Shown in pieces: positions 6,938 through 8,757 of a stretch of 8,757 bases of DNA. Positions within the stretch are counted from its first letter, which is position 1; every line of letters begins with the position of its first letter. The position numbers were made by a program, and so were the translations under genes. Source of the DNA: Spirochaeta sp. (GTDB taxonomy: Bacteria; Spirochaetota; Spirochaetia; Spirochaetales_E; Spirochaetaceae_B); contig JAUUYD010000069.1 of NCBI GenBank assembly GCA_030590585.1, positions 1-8,757 on the forward strand. The letters are read 5' to 3'. Under the pieces are notes generated by a model that had not been told where the DNA came from, searched no databases, and worked only from the letters and a program-made list of their open reading frames with translations.

Positions 6938-8205
6938 TTTATTTCCTGATTGATAATTTTTTGAAAATCAGATCCTGACGGATTCTGGAAAGCTCTGAGG
7001 CTGAACTCCGGAAGAGCCGCTAAGAGATGGTCAAAAATATCAGACTGAATATCTTCATAATTCGCCCAGGCCTTATCAGCGCTGAATAGATACATCTCGA
7101 TGGGCAGACCCGTTGGTCCGCTCTGCAGCTGCCTGACCAGAAGGGTCATATTAGAGTTCACTTTGGAATGGGAGCTAACATAGGCTTTGGCATAGGCTCT
7201 GAAAATCCCGATATTTGTGAGGGCTCTTCCGTTGATAGGGTTGGCATTCCTGTCGGCCCCGTGTTCCTTGTTGTATTCCAGAATCTCATTGGATCGATTA
7301 TCAAGATAGTTCTTTAAGAGGCTGATGGATCGCAATTTCCTGATTTCCCCTTCTGCAAGGAAGCGAATGCTGGACATATCGATGGACAGTGATCTTTTTA
7401 TACGCCGACCACCGGACTCGCTCATTCCCCGCCAGTTTTTGAACCCGCCGGTGGTGAGGGACTGTATGGGGAAAGTCACCCAGGTTCTATCCCAGTTCTG
7501 TACCGTAACGTTGAGAAGGCTGATGTCTATTACATCACCGTCAGCACCCTGAGAGGGAACCTCAACCCAGTCACCGATTCTTACCATATCGTTTGATGAA
7601 ATCTGAAAGCCTGATACAAGCCCCATCAGAGGATCCTTGAATATCAGCATCACTACAGCTGAAACGGCACCCAGGCCTGCCAGGAGACCGGTAACAGGCT
7701 GGCTGGTAACAACGGAAAAAATCATTATCAGCGCCGCGACAATGAAAAGCACCTGTACTGCCTGAATCACACCCTTTATGGGTCGACGTCCGGAATTTGC
7801 CCGTTTGTTATAAACTGTGTTGATAAAATCCAGGAAACCAAGAATCGTCAATGTGACAGTAGTTATAATGGCTGTAACCGACAGAATTCTGACAAAGGAC
7901 AGCAGTTTCGGCAGGCCTGTGAGAAATGCCGGTGCCGTAAACCAGATGAAGATTGCCGGAATGGTCCGGGAAATTCGACGAAATATCCCCTGATTAACCA
8001 GATCGTCATCCCAAGTGTTTTTCGTCCGTTTCACTATTCTTTCAACAATACCAATTACGACTTTTGCCGAAATAAGCCAGAGAAGAAATGACAGGATTAC
8101 AACACCCAAGCCGACAACAGCTCTTCCTGCGATTTCTGCCGGCAGGGAACTGAATTTCCATTTTTCGAGGGTGCTGATAATGTGGTTGAGTAGATCGTTT
8201 GTCAT
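6934..8205 (-). CDS. ybdG: MscS-family mechanosensitive channel, YbdG (MscM) type
   Basis: This inner-membrane channel would open under membrane tension and release ions and small solutes on hypo-osmotic shock. Numbered from the start at 8205 (423 aa; E. coli YbdG is 415), helices lie at about 28-47, 81-97, 105-127 and 148-167, with the pore helix at 171-200 (LLAGLGAVSAVVMLIFKDP, then GLVSG). The MscS beta domain follows (IGDWVEVPSQGADGDVIDIS). The YbdG hallmark FKNWRGMSESGGRRIKRS is at about 255-272. The C-terminal part has TNIGIFRAYAKAYV, MTLLVRQLQSGPTGLPIE and IQSDIFDHLLAALPEF, also typical of YbdG. I chose ATG 8203-8205 because it gives the family's length and N-terminus and avoids a divergent overlap with cbiB. 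A longer start at 8277 adds 24 residues and has a better AGGA site. Its last codons overlap the decarboxylase start by four bases. Confidence 0.93.
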   Translation of the reverse strand: MTNDLLNHIISTLEKWKFSSLPAEIAGRAVVGLGVVILSFLLWLISAKVVIGIVERIVKRTKNTWDDDLVNQGIFRRISRTIPAIFIWFTAPAFLTGLPKLLSFVRILSVTAIITTVTLTILGFLDFINTVYNKRANSGRRPIKGVIQAVQVLFIVAALIMIFSVVTSQPVTGLLAGLGAVSAVVMLIFKDPLMGLVSGFQISSNDMVRIGDWVEVPSQGADGDVIDISLLNVTVQNWDRTWVTFPIQSLTTGGFKNWRGMSESGGRRIKRSLSIDMSSIRFLAEGEIRKLRSISLLKNYLDNRSNEILEYNKEHGADRNANPINGRALTNIGIFRAYAKAYVSSHSKVNSNMTLLVRQLQSGPTGLPIEMYLFSADKAWANYEDIQSDIFDHLLAALPEFSLRAFQNPSGSDFQKIINQEIK

Positions 8206-8249
8206 ATGCTTATGATAGGCTCTGCCTTCATAACAGGCTAGTATCAGGT

Positions 8250-8757
8250 ATGCACCCCTTCGTGAATTCCCCGGCATTTATTCCTGCTGCAATTATCCCC
8301 GGGGCTATTCTAATTGATATTCTTTTCGGTGATCCGCCGACTTTTCTTCATCCTGTCGGCTGGCAGGGTTATTTCATTTCAACTTTGTGGAGGCTTCGTC
8401 CCGGGTCCGGAGCCGTCAGGCTTTTCCTCTACGGACTTTTTATCATCGTATCCGGTCTTCTGCTGACCTCCGGAGCAGTGATTTCCCTGCAATGGATCAT
8501 CCAACAGTTTACAGGCAGTATTGGTTCTCCCCTAGAGATAATATTCGGAGTAATCACGGGAGCGTTTATTCTCACAGGGTCAGTCTCATTTCGAAGCCTG
8601 CTTAAAGCCGGCAGCCGGGTTCGAGCTGAATTGGAAGCGGGAAAACTCTCCGAAGCACGGCAGCAGCTCTCATATCATCTTGTGAGCCGACCCACAGCCG
8701 CACTGGATGAATCCGGTATCGCTTCGGCAGTTGTTGAATCCTTAGCCGAGAATTACA
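8250..8757 (+). CDS. cbiB: adenosylcobinamide-phosphate synthase, 3' partial
   Basis: CbiB (also called CobD) is a membrane enzyme of cobalamin synthesis that attaches (R)-1-amino-2-propanol or its phosphate to adenosylcobyric acid. The frame is open to the end of the window, with 169 complete codons of an expected 300-330. The N-terminal signature LIDILFGDPPTFLHPVGWQG is typical, followed by hydrophobic helices at about 48-70 and 88-110. Next come F-R-S-L (R115), LEAGKLSEARQQLSYHLVSRP, T-x-x-L-D-E (149-154) and V-E-S-L-A-E-N-Y at the cut end; this order matches the family. Most CbiB proteins have G-R-D/E-T here, while this one has V-S-R-P-T (145-149). ATG 8250 is the only ATG in frame after the stop at 8187; its Shine-Dalgarno is poor (AGG only two bases away). 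A GTG at 8262 is an alternative. It diverges from the channel gene, 44 bases apart. Other cobalamin genes may follow outside the window. Confidence 0.93.
   Translation, partial: MHPFVNSPAFIPAAIIPGAILIDILFGDPPTFLHPVGWQGYFISTLWRLRPGSGAVRLFLYGLFIIVSGLLLTSGAVISLQWIIQQFTGSIGSPLEIIFGVITGAFILTGSVSFRSLLKAGSRVRAELEAGKLSEARQQLSYHLVSRPTAALDESGIASAVVESLAENY
8282..8285 (-). promoter_or_regulatory. Shine-Dalgarno-like AGGA before the alternative channel start
   Basis: Read on the minus strand, GCAGCAGGAATAA precedes ATG 8275-8277, placing AGGA five bases before an in-frame start that would lengthen the MscS channel by 24 residues. The shorter start at 8205 has no comparable site. The motif lies inside the cbiB coding region, so it may be fortuitous. 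It is the only sequence evidence for the longer form. Confidence 0.25.

Noticed and set aside
8206..8249. Cobalamin riboswitch before cbiB
   Set aside because: The gap is only 44 bases and holds no B12-box-like sequence; a cobalamin riboswitch needs about 200 bases.
8387..8605. Plus-strand 72-aa open frame near the end of the window
   Set aside because: It lies out of frame within cbiB, whose own frame shows the family motifs and runs to the window end.

Overview
The window looks like ordinary chromosomal DNA from a bacterium with moderate GC content. It holds seven protein genes packed closely together. I see no rRNA or tRNA, no insertion sequence, no CRISPR array and no phage gene. The lineage cannot be fixed from sequence alone. 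A Na+-type membrane pyrophosphatase, a secreted protein with repeated PPC domains, a TPR protein and cobalamin synthesis would fit a spirochaete-like or other free-living anaerobic Gram-negative bacterium; this is a low-confidence inference.

Layout, plus strand first. Bases 1-813 are the 3' part of a TPR-repeat protein whose start lies before the window. A 92-base AT-rich gap leads to hppA (906-3071), a K+-dependent, probably Na+-translocating membrane pyrophosphatase. After a 94-base gap comes a two-gene unit: a secreted protein with three PPC (pre-peptidase C-terminal) domains (3166-4701), then, 17 bases later, an unrecognised cytosolic protein of 258 aa (4719-5495). A hairpin lies in the 62-base convergent gap.

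Minus strand: a group II PLP-dependent decarboxylase (5558-6937) is preceded by a YbdG-type MscS channel (6934-8205, or to 8277 with a longer start). The two overlap by the ATGA arrangement, so they are very probably one translationally coupled operon. Diverging from them, cbiB/cobD (from 8250, cut by the window end) encodes the cobalamin enzyme adenosylcobinamide-phosphate synthase.

Working together: the pyrophosphatase turns PPi hydrolysis into an ion gradient, and the MscS channel handles membrane tension, so both touch ion and osmotic balance. The tight pairing of the channel with an amino-acid decarboxylase is the most suggestive context. I found no clear new multi-gene defence or mobile system. 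The best leads are the channel-decarboxylase operon, the PPC protein with its unknown partner, and the conflict between the two divergent start codons at 8205-8277.
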